A DNA stretch of 64,000 nt, from positions 18,968,637 through 19,032,636 of the forward strand of contig OZ020515.1 of the NCBI GenBank assembly GCA_963971425.1, read 5' to 3'. The notes under the pieces were generated by a model. The model did not search any database and was not told the origin of the DNA. It was given only the letters and a program-made list of their open reading frames with translations. Positions within the stretch are counted from its first letter, which is position 1, and each line of letters starts with the position of its first letter. Shown in pieces: positions 34,184-45,049 of the stretch. The stretch is from Bryoerythrophyllum caledonicum. Taxonomy: Eukaryota > Streptophyta > Bryopsida > Pottiales > Pottiaceae. The position numbers and the translations under genes were made by a program.

Positions 34184-34881
34184 TCATGAACCACAAGCTA
34201 CATTACTTTCAACACGCCGTGGCCTCTTCGTAGGACGTCTACTCGTTAATAGAAGATTAGGTAATGTTTGTACCTCAGAAGCTGTGGTGGGATCTTGGCC
34301 TCCACTTCCCCTGCCTTCCTCCAATGGTCGCCAATCCAGTTGTAACAGCTCAGCAAGAATTCGATAAACTTCTGTTTCTTCTGATTTCGCTCGTGGGGCT
34401 TCAGTTGCCGCACGTGATGGGTCCCTCTCCCGAAATGCCTCATATCTAATATATTCCTCCATAATCTTCTTAGCCTTCAGCACCATCTTCGGTGATAACG
34501 CTAAAAGGCTAAGACGTTGTTGTGTCTAGCAGTACGTACCGCATGAGAGATGTTTAACCAAAACGTCTGCAAGGATTTGAAGAATTTCACCTGAGCTGGA
34601 TTTTGAAGAAGATTCAAAGGGACAGGTGCAAGGAGCAACTTCTTCGAAAGAAAAGTCTTCACCTCCGATTGACCTGGATCCACTGCGCAAGTAACGTATA
34701 CTATATCATCACGTCGAAGAGTGATTGCCTGGATTTTGTCAAAACTCTTCCCCAACGCCGATGTACGCTTCCCCAATTCAAAAGGATAATCCGTCACTCA
34801 TAAGAAGGCGCTCGACTCATCCACTTCCGCGATCCACCAACCGTGGCTCTCCCAAATTCTGTCAATATTTGGTGGTGCCAT
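34184..34881 (-). pseudogene. Left block, N-terminal segments
   Basis: From ATG 34881 the frame reads MAPPNIDRIWESHGWWIAEV and, after an interruption, DYPFELGKRTSALGKSFDKI to about 34501; a second frame (34486-34184) reads MVLKAKKIMEEYIRYEAFRE and ends in a basic RRPTKRPRRVE patch that could be a nuclear localisation signal. The HGWWIAEV / YVTCAVDP pattern recalls small beta-rich reader modules but is too weak to assign. Confidence 0.4.
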
Positions 34882-34939
34882 AACGCAACACTCAAAAAAC
34901 CTGTATATCATTACAAAACAATAGTCACTATTAGTATGG

Positions 34940-35740
34940 ACTAAGAATTTTTGAACCTCCACTCATTGCACAATTTTTTTAATTTGCTACACTCTTTGTC
35001 TACCTCTAAAACTTTTGCCCTATAGAAGATCTAAGTCCAATACCATCGTGTTAAGCATGTTGTTAGTTCTTTGGTGAAATAGTATATCAATCCAAGTCAA
35101 TTATTTTCACACATTGTCACACATTTTCAGCCAAGGTACCAAAAAATCTTCTACCTTTCCACATTAAACTTTGAGATCTTCGTATGATTCACTTTTGATT
35201 TTTCCTACGGCATTACGTGATGTAAACCTTCTTATTGACCATTTGGATAATCATTCAAAACAATATCAAATTCACAAAAAAATATAACGTGAATTGAGAA
35301 GTTTTGAACCTTTACTCATTGCACAATTTTTTTATATATGCTACACTCCTTGTCGACCTCTAAATTTTTTTGCACCACACAAGATCTAAATCCAATACCA
35401 TCGTGTTAAGCATGGTGTTAGTTCTATGGTGAAATAGCATATCAATCCAAGTCAATTATTTTCACACATTGTCACACATTTTAGGCCAAGGTACCAAAAA
35501 ATCTTCTACCTTCCCACATAAAACTTTGGGATCTTTGTATAATTCCCTTTTGATTTTTCCTACGGCATTATGTGATGTAAACTTCTTATTGACCATTTGG
35601 ATTCTCATTCAAAACAATACCAAATTCACAAAAAAATATAACGTGAATTGAGAAGTTTTGAAGCTCCACTCATTGCACAATTTTTTTGAATATGCTACAC
35701 TCCTTGTCTACCTCTAAAAATTGGTGCATAAGGAACTAAC
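34940..35740 (+). repeat. Tandem repeat, ~356-bp period, about 2.2 copies, in the element's centre
   Basis: Each unit carries CTCCACTCATTGCACAATTT, CTACACTC(C/T)TTGTC, ATACCATCGTGTTAAGCATG, TCACACATTGTCACACATTT and CCTACGGCATTA; for example TTATTTTCACACATTG is at 35101 and 35457. Diverged relatives occur at ~38050-38470, inverted at ~38600-39000, at ~39560-39780, and outside the element at ~57560-58225. It is therefore a dispersed family, possibly the control region of the element. Confidence 0.8.
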
Positions 35741-38700
35741 AGCGTGTTTAATAATATTATGGTAATTAATTGAGACCTTTTAGAGTGCAAAACTTAGACA
35801 CCAATTGAAGTCAAAGTCTGTTGATCCAGTAAACACAGGGAAGAAAATGAGCCATTTCTCTACTTCAATTGAGGGAGGCTGTTAGTGAGAGTCTAGGGTT
35901 TGGTGGAGGGAGACAATGGAGGTGTGGGAGAGATGGACTTGTGAGGGCGGAGGTGGGGAGAGAAGAGTCGTGAGGGAGGACAATGGAGGGGAGTTGAGAG
36001 GTTGTGGGCGGCTAGGGTTTGAGAGAGATAGATTTGAGAGAGAGGGATTCGGGAGAAATGGGTTTGAGAGAGGGATTCGGGAGGAGCAGAGAGCGATTTG
36101 GGAGGATTGAGAGTTGGGGGAGGCCGCGCGCCGCGCCTGCAGGCCGCACGACAGGCCGCGCCTNNNNNNNNNNNNNNNNNNNNNNNNNNNNNNNNNNNNN
36201 NNNNNNNNNNNNNNNNNNNNNNNNNNNNNNNNNNNNNNNNNNNNNNNNNNNNNNNNNNNNNNNNNNNNNNNNNNNNNNNNNNNNNNNNNNNNNNNNNNNN
36301 NNNNNNNNNNNNNNNNNNNNNNNNNNNNNNNNNNNNNNNNNNNNNNNNNNNNNNNNNNNNNNNGGGCCGCGCCAACTCCATCACCTTCAGGCCCTTAGAA
36401 CAACTTTCTAAACAACCCTTACAACCCTCAAATTTTTCTAACATTTCCTCAATCTTTGCCGCGTGTCGATTCTCTTTATTGCTGCTTCTCCACGCGTGGC
36501 TTCTCACGTCGCTTCTCCTTCTCGTCGCGCTCCACCGCCTCCTCCAGCTTTGTCAGCGTACCGTCGAACTCATGAAGCTCCTTATTTTGCGTTTTCGGTT
36601 TTCGGCCTTAGAATAAGTTGGTTGGAGGAGTAGCAGCAGTTGCAGGTGTGCGCGCGCACACCTCTAGTCTACAGAACTCCATGGGATCGTCATAGAACTC
36701 CATGGGATCTCATGGGAACGCGGCGGCTAGGGTTTTATAGTTTAGGGTTTGGGTTGCTAGTGGCGGCGGCGGCTAGGGTTTGAATTTGTGGCAGCTAGGG
36801 TTTGGGTTTCTGGGGTGATTTGTGTAGTGGCACTCACGCATTCAATGTCACACTATGTACTATACTCTCAGCTTCAATTGTAGTAGATTTGATGTCACTC
36901 AGTAGCTGATGTCTCCCATCATATATACACTCAACTTCTTTTGAATTTGACATATATGAACATATTTTTGGTGTCTTTTTTGTGTGCTAAGTTGCCTATT
37001 TCTAATTCAGCAATGAGACGAAGTTAGGGAAGCTCACCTTGTTCACAAAAGTTCCCTTTAAGCATAAAATTCCTCTTGTAGTCTGCACAACACACGTAAA
37101 TTCCACATAAATTAGTTAATGGAATAAAAATTGACATGGCTTCAACATGTTTGCGAGAGAGCTCACCGTTGAAAGTTGGAAGAGAAGTGACCTCTTGGGT
37201 TTGTAAGAGAACTTTATATGCAAGTTCAAACCTTGAGCCTCAAGCAAATTTGTCCAATTTTAACTTTTGACTTTTAACTTTATTTTTTCTACTGTATAGA
37301 CTTTTTACATAGTTTATTAAATCTTTGAGCTAATATTATATGATACAAAGATACTTGATAGTTTTTAGCACATGGTTTTAATAAATCACCATAAAAATTT
37401 TATGCACATTTTGCAGATTTCTGGAAGAGTAGAAAAACATATCCAACAACAAGAACGGAATGGTGATTTAATGTTGAACGCCATCAAACAATGATGTTTG
37501 TACCGCTAACACCTGCAACGTACTTTGAGGTAATCAATTATTTCTTTACATATTTCAGATTGATTCTTGATCGATCTTCTATACTATGTTGTTTGTAGAA
37601 TAACCTTTTTTTGGATGTACAATCCCTTTGTTTTTATTAGCGATTGTATCAAGTTCGAATGGTGTCCATAATAGTAAGTAATATTATTTAATAGATATTT
37701 GACAAAATCTGGACAAAATCAGCATTTGAGGACCGATTTGACTCTGAATTCTTATCGGCTGTCAGCTGACGCTTCTCTTCGTATGAAAATTTCAAACGGC
37801 CATAACTTACTCAAATTTTGTCCAAATCAAGCTTATGAGGTGTTTTTTGACATCCTCATTTTTCGTAGATGCCAAAAAACATCTCATAAGCTCCATTTGG
37901 ATAGAAAATGAGTGAGTTAGGCACTTTCAAAGATCATTGATAAGACGCTTTGGCAGTCGTCGCCTGGCAGCCGACGACTATTTATGGACTTTCATTTGTC
38001 CATATTTTGTTAAATATCCGATATTTGTTTTCGTATCGATAAAATACATTTGTTGTGTTTAGTGAAAATTTATACATTAACGTAAGTCAATTCCACATAC
38101 ACATGGTCACACATTGTTAGTCAAGGTACAAACTAAACTTTTTCCTTTCCACATAAAGCTTAGAGATCTTTATATTATTTTCATTTGATTTTCTCTATCA
38201 AAAGATGTGGTGTAAACCTTCTTATTGACCATTTGAATTCTCATTCTAAAACATGAAAAAATAAAGCACAATTTGGTAAATTTGAATCTCCACTCCTTGT
38301 ACAATTGTTTCGACTATGCTACACCCTTTGTCTACCTCATAAAATTCGTGTACAAAAAAATAACATCAAAATTAATAAGATGGTAATAAACTTTAACATT
38401 ATGTAGTGCAAAAACAAATACTCCAACTACAGTCAAAGTTTGCTTATCAACACAACCTAGGAAAGAAAATTAACCGTGTTCTGTACTTTGAACACTAATC
38501 CGTGCGGTAAAAAATTACAAAATTTTGTGAGGACGTGCTTTACTCCTAAGGTATTGTGACACTTTCACATCAATAAAGAAAGAAATAAAAACTGTTTATC
38601 TCTTCTTTTGACCATACGATCTAAATGAAGACGTGGTAAATTACATATTCACAAAATTTTATAAAATTGACGTTAGTTCCTTATACACAAATTTTAGATG

Positions 38701-39870
38701 TAGTAGAGGGCAGTAGCATATTCGAAACAACTATGCAAGAAGTCGAGGTTCAGAAATTCCCAATTAACGTTTTATTTTTTGTGAACTTCAGATATTTTAG
38801 ATTGACAATCCAAATAGTCTATAGAAAGGTTCACACCACATATTGATGTGGAATAAAAAGGGCAAAAAAATACAAAGACCTTCAAGTTTTATGAGCAAAT
38901 AAGTTTTTTGGGACCTTGCCTGACAATGTGTTACCATGTGTGAGAATGTTTGACATAGGCTAATTTGCTATTTTTCACTAATGATAATAACTTTTAGTAC
39001 AATATGAAAGGAAAAAATATTACTTGCTAGTATTAAAATTTTCACATTCAATAGAATATCCTAGAAAATGTTTTTGAGGTGCCCGACGTGCCCGATTTTG
39101 CCAAATAAAATTGAAAACCTTAGAACTTTTCCATGAAAATCGGACACAAGAAACATTTCATCTCCCATTTAGGTATTAGTAATGCCCATCTACAGTGCAT
39201 GTTTAATAGAAAAATGTTATAAATTGACACCATAGGAGACCGGCTGATCTTTCAAATTCTCAATTCCGGACACTTGTCCTTTAGTGGCTAATAAGTATGA
39301 ATTAAAGTCATATAGTTGGATGTGTCAAAAAATTTCGTTCCCCTTAGTAATCATTGCACTAGAATGAGCAATTGTGAAATATTTTGTTGTGAAAATGCCT
39401 TGTTCCTTCAACGCTTTAGTAACATACTCAGAAGCTTCATAAGATTTGATCGTACGGATTGAAAAATTAAAGTTTTTGTAATAGACAACATGGTTAATTT
39501 TCTTCCCTATGTTGAGTCGATTACGAGAGTTCAATTTACTTCGTTTCAAAAGTTTGCATTACGCGTGGTCTAGATTCATTACCATCATGTAAAGATTGAT
39601 ATTAGTATCTTGTACAACACTATTTAGGGATGGAAAGGGGTGTAGCATATTCAATGACTGTGCAAGAGTTGACGCTCTACACGTGTTTAAATTTTTTCAT
39701 TTCAAAGCAGTTTTATCAAAAGGTCCAATATCATCATCATATTTTGAACAATAAATATGTGTTTAGAAACATCCCTTTTATCAGATGAATGGTGCTTTGA
39801 AGGTTAACAATTAGTACATGTATTTTGACTAATGTGCAGCCGTAATGTTCCTATTTTTTCAATAGTGATA
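35741..39870. other. Centre of the 12.8-kb element: control-like repeats, GC island with gap, no supported gene
   Basis: It holds a purine-rich GAGAGG stretch (35880-36120), a GC-rich patch (GGCCGCGCGCCGCGCC) around the unsequenced 36164-36363, TAGGGTTT-rich DNA (~36725-36805) and AT-rich repeat relics. A minus-strand frame right of the gap (36600-36364) reads KELHEFDGTLTKLEEAVERD then KIEEMLEKFEGCKGCLESC, coiled-coil-like, and enters the gap. It may be an exon cut by it. Nothing else is supported. Confidence 0.45.
36164..36363. other. Assembly gap (200 N)
   Basis: Exactly 200 N, probably a placeholder length. Both flanks are GGCCGCGCC-like, so the missing DNA is likely GC-rich and repetitive. 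Confidence 0.99.
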
Positions 39871-40407
39871 ATGGAGAGCCGCACAATTCAGACTCCTTTG
39901 ATACGGCCACACATCGAAAGGGACAATATGCCTTCTAATAGCTCTGTGGGGGCCCGATTAGTACGAGCAAGGCAAATTCAACAGAGATATGTTGCGATCA
40001 TGACTTCAGAATTGGAAAGGACAATAGAATTGCTTTCAGAAAGAGGAGATGTGATGGGGTTAGCAACCAGGGAGCATGCATTCAAAAGTGGCATGGAATT
40101 GAATGGGTCGAAGTTGTTCCCATTCGAGGTGGCAGTGCGTATCGCTAGGGTAGATGATGCATTGCATTGGACTGGAGAGATTGTAGGAAAACGCCTTGGC
40201 ATGTGTGTGGTCTTGATCATTCGTTGGCATCGATTTTTGCTACGTGTAGTGGCTGTAGAACCTGATATCACAGGTGTCCATGGTGACATTGGATCACAGA
40301 TAGCGCCTACAGAAGTGATGGCCCAGAATTTGATTTTCCTGAGTTCATCAACACACCAGGATCCACCCAGAGGTCTTGAAGCAGTAGTCATGCTTCAAAC
40401 GCCATAG
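39871..40407 (+). pseudogene. Right block, N-terminal segment of the DUF7869-like protein
   Basis: From ATG 39871 (MESRTIQTPLIRPHIERDNM) through an open frame with helical segments RARQIQQRYVAIMTSELERT and IELLSERGDVMGLATREHAF, then RLGMCVVLIIRWHRFLLRVV. The frame ends at MLQTP, while the following phase continues with SFSQSTPSNIQDLSHVDGFT, consistent with an unrecognised intron or a break. It lies directly upstream of the zinc-like region. Family position is by context. Confidence 0.5.
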
Positions 40408-40415
40408 ATGAAAAT

Positions 40416-41186
40416 TTGTCGTTTTCCCAATCTACTCCCTCAAATATCCAAGATTTGTCCCATGTAGATGGATTTACTTATATTAGACCAGCACGTCGTC
40501 CATATTCTATGCAAAATAGGAGAAGGAGAAATTCAAGGGAGCCATCATTGACAGAAGCTGCACCATCTAAGGTATCGCTTAGAAGCGTGCAAATTGCAAT
40601 GGCACAAGGAGGATGCAAACGCAATTGTTTGAGGGATGTTCCAGCAAGGTATCTGTTGGACATGTGATATAATGCATGGAGTAATGAGTTTTCAGTTCGA
40701 AGTACGTGGATGAGACAGATGCTGGTTTCTTTTTATACAAGGACGGAAGGAACTCATGGAGACAAGTTTGTAACAAAGTTAGATGAGAAAGAAGTTTGTA
40801 ATGCTTGCTACGCTCTTGGGGTTGGATATTCACAGAGGCGCTTTAAGCAATTAAAGAAGGACTATCTAATATATGGAAGAGTGACATCGATTCACGGCAA
40901 TACCCTTTCAGATCCGATAAGAGAGAGTACTAGAATGTCTGCAGCAGGTTCTTGCTTTAAATCGTTTGTCGATGAAGCTGGTTGTCCTCAACCTCATTGT
41001 TGTATTCGCCGCAAGAGTGACAACGAAGTGGTGCCTCTCATTCTCCTTCCTATGAATACAGCCAAATTTGATGTATTCAATTACGTGAACGAGGAGGTCA
41101 AGAGAATTTGTAAAGGAGAAACCATTTCTATGAGTTCGTTCCGGAGGATGTGGCGCATAAAGTATCCCCATGTTCAGGTACCTTGA
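40416..41186 (+). pseudogene. Right block, Cys/His-rich region of the DUF7869-like protein
   Basis: Two frames (40416-40667 and 40710-41186). The first has a basic stretch (QNRRRRNSREPS) and then GGCKRNCLRDVPARYLLDM. The second continues after a short interruption: NACYALGVGYSQRRFKQLKK, SIHGNTLSDPIRESTR and PQPHCCIRRKS, ending SMSSFRRMWRIKYPHVQVP. The order C..C, then 'v.CnacyalG.s..rf', an HGN motif, and an 'F..mW....P.v..P' end is the typical region before the catalytic module in this transposon-derived family. This part probably binds zinc and the element's ends. Confidence 0.65.
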
Positions 41187-41189
41187 TTC

Positions 41190-41900
41190 TCGAGATTCTC
41201 AAAGTATTATCATTGTTGGGAGTATAAATGTGCCATGGAGTGAACCACCAATGCGGATGCAAGGATAAAGATAAAGGAGTTGTTTATGTTGCATCTGCGC
41301 AACCAGATGGAAGAACGTAGGCATTATTGGATATTCAAGAGGTCGTGTTATATTAGCCCTCAGTTGTACATGTGCATCATAGTGGATGGCATGGACCAAA
41401 ACACGACCATGGTACCGAGGATGCGGCAGACTGTGAAGAACATTGAACATCGGTTTGTGAAGACCCATTTATGTGGTGCTCTTGTATATGGCATTGGTTT
41501 ATACTGCGACGTGTGGTTTGGGACTCACCACAAACACGATAGCAACCAAGTGGTGAGTACATTGTTGTACGTGATTGGAGATGTGCTGCGGAGGAGGGGC
41601 TTTTTGCCACCAACACTGCGAATTCAGGCCGACAACTGCACGCGTGAGAACAAAAACATTTATATGTTTGCTCTATCTCCTACATTGGTGGGATTGGGGT
41701 TTTTTCAGGAGGTTGAACTATCTTTTCTTATAGTGGGCCATACACACGAAGATATTGATCAACGTTTCAGTTGTACATCAAATATGTTGAAGAGGTCGGA
41801 CGTGGACTCGTTGAAGGAAATGATTAGTCTTATAGAACGACGAACATCTCCTACGGAGGCATTTGTTAGCGCGCGGCTGCTAGAGAATGTATGGGATTGA
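41190..41900 (+). pseudogene. Right block, DUF7869-like catalytic core
   Basis: The open frame from 41280 (MFMLHLRNQMEERRHYWIFK) contains the hallmark series of this family: IIVDGMDQNTTMVPRM, THLCGALVYGIGLYCDVWFG, HKHDSNQVVSTLL, LRIQADNCTRENKNIYMF and LSFLIVGHTHEDIDQRFS. The acidic positions in VDGMDQ, QADNC and HTHEDID are candidates for an RNase-H-like metal site; that is inference. Upstream codons (41190-41279) read KYYHCWEYKCAMECTTNADA, a further Cys/His cluster in the same phase. All expected motifs of the core are present, so the core itself looks undamaged. Confidence 0.8.
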
Positions 41901-41942
41901 AAATTGTTCATAACTCCTCACTGACTGACAGGTCATGATTCA

Positions 41943-42806
41943 TTGGTGGGCATAACATTTCCGCACCACATGCGATTCTATATGGACAATCGAGAAGGGA
42001 CTCGTGAGGTTCGAGTACAACACAAGCATTATTGCATGGATCCATGGGGACCGGAGGCAGGAACGAAAACTTTGAGGTCGTTGCCAAATAGGGATGAACG
42101 ACCATCGTTTGCAGAAGTATTTGCAGCGGACAAACGGGAGTTGAAGGCGTTGGATGACTTCATTGCATATAAACAAAGGTGCATTCAAAGGTTGCAGCAT
42201 GAGGAGAAGAATCGTGAGGCAAAAGTAGAGGCTGAAAGATTGAAACTCTATTTAGCTCAATTTCCACACAAAGACCGTAGCAATGAGCATCGTACCTCAC
42301 CGTTTTGGCCTTCAAAGTTCTCCAACACCGGACCTACAGGGAGCGCATCTTTGGATGTAATGGATGGTGGAAGTGAAAAAAATCGCGAGGTAAATGTCGT
42401 AGAGCAGGTAGTGGCCATGTTTTCAAATGCCGAGGCTCGAGGATACTTTGGTCCTCGTAGAGAAAGACCCTCTAATCAAGCAGTGCGTAGGGCACAACAA
42501 ACAGAGCGCAACTACGTTGAGAAATGTGCTGAAGAAGGAGCAATGTATGAAGGTAATCACGACCCATTTCCACCATTTAATCCACAATCTGATATCTGCT
42601 GTGGACAGTTTGTAGCCTTGAGTGTTGATCGAGCAGAGATAGAAGGCGGTGTACCATTCTATGTGGGGAAAGTGATTGAGGAAGGAAAAAACCGATGGAG
42701 ACTTAAGATTAAGGTTTGTTGGTATTGGCCCATCATTCAAAGGGGGGTTGCTGATGGACATGGGTTTTTTGCACAACGGTATACAAATTGTATGGATTCA
42801 TTCTAG
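41943..42806 (+). pseudogene. Right block, C-terminal region with BAH-like module
   Basis: Open frame of 287 codons. It starts FPHHMRFYMDNREGTREVRV, the strand region that usually follows the catalytic module. A Lys/Glu-rich coiled coil follows (YKQRCIQRLQHEEKNREAKV), then a basic linker (RRERPSNQAVRRAQQTERNY), and near the end ICCGQFVALSVDRAEIEGGV PFYVGKVIEEGKN with KVCWYWP, which resembles a BAH-type chromatin reader. Reading past the stop at 42804-42806, similar composition continues to ~43050 (SWVEKDACIFSWIDIL), so the original C-terminus may have been longer. Confidence 0.65.
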
Positions 42807-43598
42807 GAGCCATCTAGGGAGAGCCATAGTTGGGTAGAGAAAGATGCATGCATTTTTTCATGGATAGACATACTGGAAAGAACCATGTCCGGGGCTAGCG
42901 GGTGGAGAAAGCGCAATGTATTTGGAGTGTAGGTTGAAAGCAGGATTCACATTCTTCAATCGGCAAAGGCTCACATCCTACAATATATTGCAATGCAAAC
43001 CGAAGCTATCGATGATGACCGTTTGCAAACAACTTTAAATTCTATGGAGTAGATAGTGTGCCTTTTTGAGAGTATACTAGTTGTGTATGGTAATTGATAT
43101 ATAGTGTATGGTAATTGATATAATGTGTAAGAGTAGTATATTCTAAGGGTGATGTAAGACGTTATGTCATTAATCCTTTAGAGTAAGCTGTATTTACTAT
43201 TGGTGCTAAGTCCAATTGTTGAAGCATCTATATTTAGTTTTCACCATTATATGCATTATGTACTACGTAGAATATCTTTTAATCAATTGCCAACCCTTGC
43301 ATAAAGTATGTTTTTTTGTAATTATGCCTGTTTATATACTATAATCCTTCAAATCTATCTTTGAAATATTCTGAAACTATATTAAATACATATTTATCTA
43401 GTATTAACGAGGGGCCACCACATATTACTTGAAAATGCCAAAAAATTCCTTCCAATATGAACAACCATGATTGTACGTAATATTGTTGCAGAAGCTCAAT
43501 TTTTTTTCATTTGGAAAACACTTTGTTTTTTTTTTTTTTTTTCAATTTTTCCACTTTTGTTCACAATGGCCGCCATTGTACCCAAGTGCACTTTTAAA
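42807..43598. other. Right-end non-coding part of the 12.8-kb element
   Basis: AT-rich tail between the right block and the right inverted repeat. It includes the repeated string GTGTATGGTAATTGATATA (~43083-43122) and a T-run near 43526-43545. No gene is supported. Confidence 0.6.
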
Positions 43599-43630
43599 TG
43601 GCCAAGTGCATAATTGCTTAATTGCGTCTT
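43599..43630 (-). repeat. Right terminal inverted repeat of the 12.8-kb element
   Basis: Read inward it begins AAGACGCAATTAAGCAATTA; followed on the outside by TTAA at 43631-43634. Confidence 0.85.
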
Positions 43631-43918
43631 TTAATTTGTTGTAGAGGGAGCTAAGTATCATAATGTAAACATAGAAGGTTGTTATAATGAAAGCAAGCTT
43701 GCTCATCCCTCCCACAAGTTATAAATATAGAGCCCTCTATGTTTACATTATGTAAATATAGAGGGTTGTTATAAATATAGAGCAAGCTCGTTGTTATAAT
43801 GAAACAATTGTCATAACAAACTAGGCAGGGTTGTTGTAGAGCGAGCTATCTATATAGGTGGAGTTGTTGGGAGTTTTGGGTATGAAGTTAAATGTGTACT
43901 AGTGACAACTAACCGTTA

Positions 43919-44527
43919 CACTTATCCCTCCCATAATTTATAGCCAAATCTAGCACTGGTGGATGGAGGTGGTAAGAACTTAGTAGAGGTCAAAAGTTAG
44001 TGGTGGCTTTAGTAGAGGATTTGGTAACTTCAGCACAATTTCATCTCCATCCACCTACTTTCATTTCCTAAAACTGGCCTAGCATCAAGCGCCACATCAG
44101 ATGGCATGTGAAAATGTCAAATGACCATGCCGACTTGATTTGGCCCTCTTGTACCTGCTCATAGGCAAGTTGGATGGTTGAAAAGCTCAAAAAGTGTTTA
44201 AAAACCATTTAAAACAGTCTTGAAAGGAAGATGGCAGCACATGCGAGGATTGTTGCACTATTGTAATTGAATAGTGATTTTGTTGTGATTGAATAGTGAC
44301 ACGTGAAGAAATAGTAGCACTCTTGAGTGATATAGTGATATAATAATTGATTGGTCTCAAAAACATAAAACAACATCATCTACCGATTATGTGCTTTAAT
44401 TCTCAGACACGTTAACACTAGTCACATGGCAGCATTAGTTAGACTTAGTTGAGGTTATACTTAGCTAAGGTTATAAGTTAGTGGCATTATAACTTAATAG
44501 AGGTATAACTTATGGGAGGGATGAGTG
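43919..44527. mobile_element. MITE with TA target duplication (Stowaway-like), 609 bp
   Basis: Inverted ends CACT(T/C)ATCCCTCCCATAA flanked by TA (43917-43918 and 44528-44529). No coding content. It interrupts the last stretch of SIN3 copy B: the sequence before it matches ~8990-9010 and that after it matches ~9010-9175. A shorter related string (CATCCCTCCCACAAGTTATA) lies just outside at ~43706. TA duplication and CTCCC-containing ends fit Tc1/mariner MITEs. Confidence 0.75.
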
Positions 44528-44720
44528 TATAATGAAATGATTGCTATAACAAACGTGGCTGTTGTAGTGCAAGCTTGTTGTTTATGTGAAGTTATTGGAA
44601 GTTTTTGTTCTGAATTCAAATTATTATCAGTGACATTTAATGATTGCAACTTTTCTTATAGTAATTTTATAAAGAATTTTGGACAATGGACACACAAAGG
44701 TCACGAAAAAAACATGCACT

Positions 44721-45049
44721 CCTCATTAATACCCCATAGAGTCACTTAATATAGATTCCGCCAATGCCACCGAATAAAAAAGACCTCCTTTTTATCGCAA
44801 AGCCCTACTTTCCAACTTTCCAACCTTCCAACAACGCTAGTTTTACTTTTCCACGATGCCTCTACCCAATGTTCCTCTCACATCAAGCGCGACGACCTCC
44901 AACAAATTCCTCATGCTCATGCACATTCATGCACACCTCATCGGCGCTGGATGGTTGGTCATTGAGCGGAGGAAGCTCAACTGACGCAGATGTCTTGCTT
45001 GGGTTCCTAGCGTGGGTGAGAAGGTGCCACAAGAGGCAATTTGCCTCTA
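44721..45049. other. Short unassigned stretch left of a foldback element
   Basis: A plus-strand frame from 44764 (MPPNKKDLLFIAKPYFPTFQ) stays open for about 95 codons up to the insertion at 45050. It has no recognisable domain and looks like composition-driven noise, but it could be the disrupted 5' part of the transposase relic that follows at 46022. Confidence 0.3.

Larger units (their letters stand above)
30813..43630. mobile_element. 12.8-kb DNA transposon with two outward-facing gene blocks
   Basis: Inverted terminal repeats of 32 bp with two mismatches, AA(C/G)ACGCAATTAAGCAATT and on to CACTT(A/G)GCCA, lie at 30813-30844 and 43599-43630. TTAA flanks both ends (30809-30812, 43631-43634). 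SIN3 copy B runs up to the left end (CAATAATAGTTGAC) and resumes at the right end (TGTTGTAGAGGGAG), matching 8848-8880, which shows the whole 12.8 kb is one insertion. A minus-strand block (31123-34881) and a plus-strand block (39871-42806) diverge from a repeat-rich centre that includes a 200-base assembly gap. Both blocks are interrupted by stops or unrecognised introns. I cannot place it in a named superfamily; the right block is DUF7869-like. No capsid, polymerase or integrase motif is seen. Confidence 0.75.

Noticed and set aside
43526-43545. T-run as a polymerase III terminator or retroposon tail
   Set aside because: No upstream box pair or element boundary accompanies it; simple slippage in AT-rich DNA is enough.
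30813-43630. Idea that the 12.8-kb element is a Polinton or other virus-like element
   Set aside because: No DNA polymerase, retroviral-type integrase, ATPase, protease or capsid motif is visible, and a TTAA duplication does not fit Polintons.
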